Of a stretch of DNA of 14,491 nt, positions 13,103-14,491 are shown piece after piece. The translations under genes were made by a program, and so were the position numbers. Every line of letters begins with the position of its first letter. Position 1 is the stretch's first letter. Under the pieces are notes generated by a model, which did no database searches, was not told the origin of the DNA, and worked only from the letters and a program-made list of their open reading frames with translations. Source of the stretch: Actinomycetota bacterium (GTDB taxonomy: Bacteria > Actinomycetota > Actinomycetes > Mycobacteriales > Mycobacteriaceae); the NCBI GenBank assembly GCA_005787665.1, contig SYAB01000047.1, forward strand, positions 1 to 14,491, written 5' to 3'.

Positions 13103-13558
13103 ATGAAGGTGATCACGTCCATCGACGATGCGCAGCGGTTGGTCGGTCATGAACTCGGCGTCAGCGACTGGCTGACGATCGACCAGCAACGCGTCAACGA
13201 CTTCGCCGACGTCACCGGCGACCATCAGTGGATCCACGTCGACGTCGAACGGGCCAAGGCGGAAAGCCCGTATCGGGCCCCGATCGCCCACGGGTTCCTG
13301 ACCCTGTCGCTGATCCCGGCGCTCAGCAAGGACAACTTCCGGATCCAGAACGCCCAACTGGTCATCAACTACGGCCTGAACAAGGTGCGCTTCCTCAACG
13401 CCGTTCCGGTGGACAGCCGCATCAGGGTGCGATCGGAACTCATCGACGTCAAGGCCGCCGACAGCTCAGCGGATTTGACGGTGCGCCACACCGTGGAGAT
13501 CGACGGCGCCGAACGGCCTGCCGCCGTGGCCGAGATGATTGCCCGGGTAATCTTCTAG
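13103..13558 (+). CDS. MaoC-type (R)-specific enoyl-CoA hydratase, Rv0130-like
   Basis: The 151-residue hotdog-fold hydratase acts on trans-2-enoyl thioesters to give the (R)-3-hydroxy product. The hydratase-2 motif FADVTGDHQWIHVD (34-47) carries Asp40 and His45, at the same positions I recall for the catalytic pair in M. tuberculosis Rv0130, which is also 151 residues. Further shared marks are APIAHGFLTLSLIPAL (59-74) and INYGLNKVRFLNAVPVDSRIR. ATG 13103 has GGGAAGG (13089-13095) seven bases upstream. It is transcribed away from the tetR operon from a promoter that carries a likely second TetR operator, so it is probably co-regulated with the dehydrogenases and supplies the hydration step. 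It ends 23 bases before a convergent aldehyde dehydrogenase gene. The physiological substrate is unknown. Confidence 0.93.
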   Translation: MKVITSIDDAQRLVGHELGVSDWLTIDQQRVNDFADVTGDHQWIHVDVERAKAESPYRAPIAHGFLTLSLIPALSKDNFRIQNAQLVINYGLNKVRFLNAVPVDSRIRVRSELIDVKAADSSADLTVRHTVEIDGAERPAAVAEMIARVIF

Positions 13559-13568
13559 CCCCGGAGCT

Positions 13569-13582
13569 GCGCAGGGCTGCGC
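13569..13582. terminator. Possible hairpin between convergent maoC and aldehyde dehydrogenase genes
   Basis: GCGCA (13569-13573) and TGCGC (13578-13582) pair around a GGGC loop, in the short gap between two convergent stops and touching the last base of the dehydrogenase stop codon. It could stop transcripts from both sides. No T tract follows on either strand, so this is tentative. Confidence 0.3.
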
Positions 13583-14491
13583 TAGCCCTTGGGCGTGTAG
13601 CCGAACGGCAGCAGCACGCTCTTGAGTTCGACATAGGCCTCGATGCCCTCCGGCCCGTTCTCGCGGCCGATCCCGGAGTTCTTGTAGCCGCCGAACGGCG
13701 CACCCGGGTCGAAGGCGTACATGTTCACCGCGTAGGTGCCGGTGCGGATCCGCGAGGCGACCTCGATCGCCCGGTCGAAGTCGGTGGTCCACACGCTGCC
13801 GGCCAGGCCGTAGTCCGACTCGTTGGCGATCCGGATGGCATCCTCTTCGTTCTCGTAGGGGATCACCGCCAACACCGGGCCGAAGATCTCCTCCTGGGCG
13901 ATCGTCATGGAGTTGTCGACGTCGGCGAACACCGTCGGCTGGACGTAGTAGCCACTGTCCAGTCCCTCCGGGCGGCCGCCGCCGGTGACCAGCCGCGCAC
14001 CCTCCTGCGTGCCCTTGGCGATATAACCCTCGACCCGCTCGCGCTGCTTCTCGCTGATCAGCGGCCCGATCACCGCGCCCGGGTCATCCGGCAGGCCGAC
14101 CGGCATCGCGGCCACCGCCGCGCCGATCTTCTCGACGATCTCCTCGTAGCGCGAGCGCGGGGCCAGGATGCGTGTCTGCGCAACGCAGGCCTGCCCGGAG
14201 TTCATCAGCCCGGAGAACAGCAGCATCGGCAGTGCCGAGTCCACATCGGCGTCCTCGAGGATGATCGCTGCGGACTTGCCGCCGAGTTCCAGCGTGCACG
14301 GTTTGAGCTTCTCGGCGGCCAGCTTGCCGACCTCCTTGCCCACCGCGGAACTGCCGGTGAAGGTGTACGTGTCCACCAAGGGTTGGCGGTCAGTGCGCGC
14401 CCCGTCTCGGCCCCGCCGGGTACCACCGACAGCACCCCCTCCGGCAGTCCCGCCTCGGCGAAAACCTCCGCCATGACGTTGACGCTCAACG
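13582..14491 (-). pseudogene. Aldehyde dehydrogenase, frameshifted; 5' end outside window
   Basis: This is the C-terminal ~300 codons of an NAD(P)-dependent aldehyde dehydrogenase, which oxidises aldehydes to acids. Bases 14489 to about 14380 encode LSVNVMAEVFAEAGLPEGVL...GRALTANP. The next expected segment, LVDTYTFTGSSAVGKEVG, is only found in another frame starting at 14379. The codon that should read CCN is CC, so one base is missing at about 14380-14382. Downstream the core is intact: LELGGK with the general-base Glu (14289-14287), NSGQACVA with the nucleophile Cys (14187-14185), EEIFGPVLAVIPY, and the C-terminal PFGGYKNSGIGREN. In the first frame the protein would run on as unrelated sequence through 14205. 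A real loss of function and a sequencing or assembly indel are both possible; the good conservation downstream fits an error or a recent mutation. Confidence 0.85.

Noticed and set aside
13565..13582. Direct repeat GCTGCGC (13567-13573 and 13576-13582) near the maoC 3' end
   Set aside because: Two seven-base copies in high-GC DNA are most simply explained by the overlapping hairpin; no array or mobile element context.

Overview
The window is high-GC actinobacterial chromosome, most likely from a mycobacterium and probably a Mycolicibacterium-type fast grower. The support is third-codon G/C bias throughout, frequent GTG/TTG starts, -10-like hexamers placed for leaderless mRNAs, and mycobacterial hallmark families: ESX EccB/EccC, paired FadE acyl-CoA dehydrogenases, an F420-type luciferase-like oxidoreductase and an Rv0130-like hydratase. 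All family names come from reading the protein sequences; no database search was run.

Left part (1-2067): the 3' end of gltD (glutamate synthase small subunit) enters from the left edge. A 52-residue unknown protein follows on the same strand. Its stop codon interlocks with the stop of a convergent LLM-class F420-dependent oxidoreductase gene.

Middle (2238-8987): divergent from the oxidoreductase is a three-gene unit: a YbaB/EbfC-like (EspL-like) protein, EccB and a full-length three-ATPase EccC. The EccB and EccC sequences look most like the ESX-2 type. The rest of a type VII locus (EccD, EccE, MycP, EccA, EspG, PE/PPE, Esx) is not here: a crotonase-family gene follows eccC by 22 bp. This is an orphan eccB-eccC module next to gltD. 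In M. tuberculosis gltBD also lies close to the ESX-1 and ESX-2 loci.

Right part (9076-13558): a compact minus-strand operon reads 41-aa peptide, TetR regulator, double-hotdog acyl-CoA thioesterase, acyl-CoA dehydrogenase subunit A, acyl-CoA dehydrogenase subunit B, with coupled or overlapping junctions. It is divergent from a MaoC-type (R)-hydratase gene. A perfect 8-4-8 palindrome covers the predicted -10/start region of the operon, and a degenerate copy covers the -10 of the hydratase gene. I infer that one TetR protein controls both arms of a small beta-oxidation-like module acting on an unidentified acyl-CoA, perhaps sterol- or polyketide-like.

Right edge (13582-14491): the 3' portion of an aldehyde dehydrogenase gene, convergent with the hydratase. 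It carries a one-base deletion just upstream of its NAD-binding/catalytic core, so it is either a pseudogene or a sequencing error. No tRNA, rRNA, CRISPR array or insertion sequence was seen.
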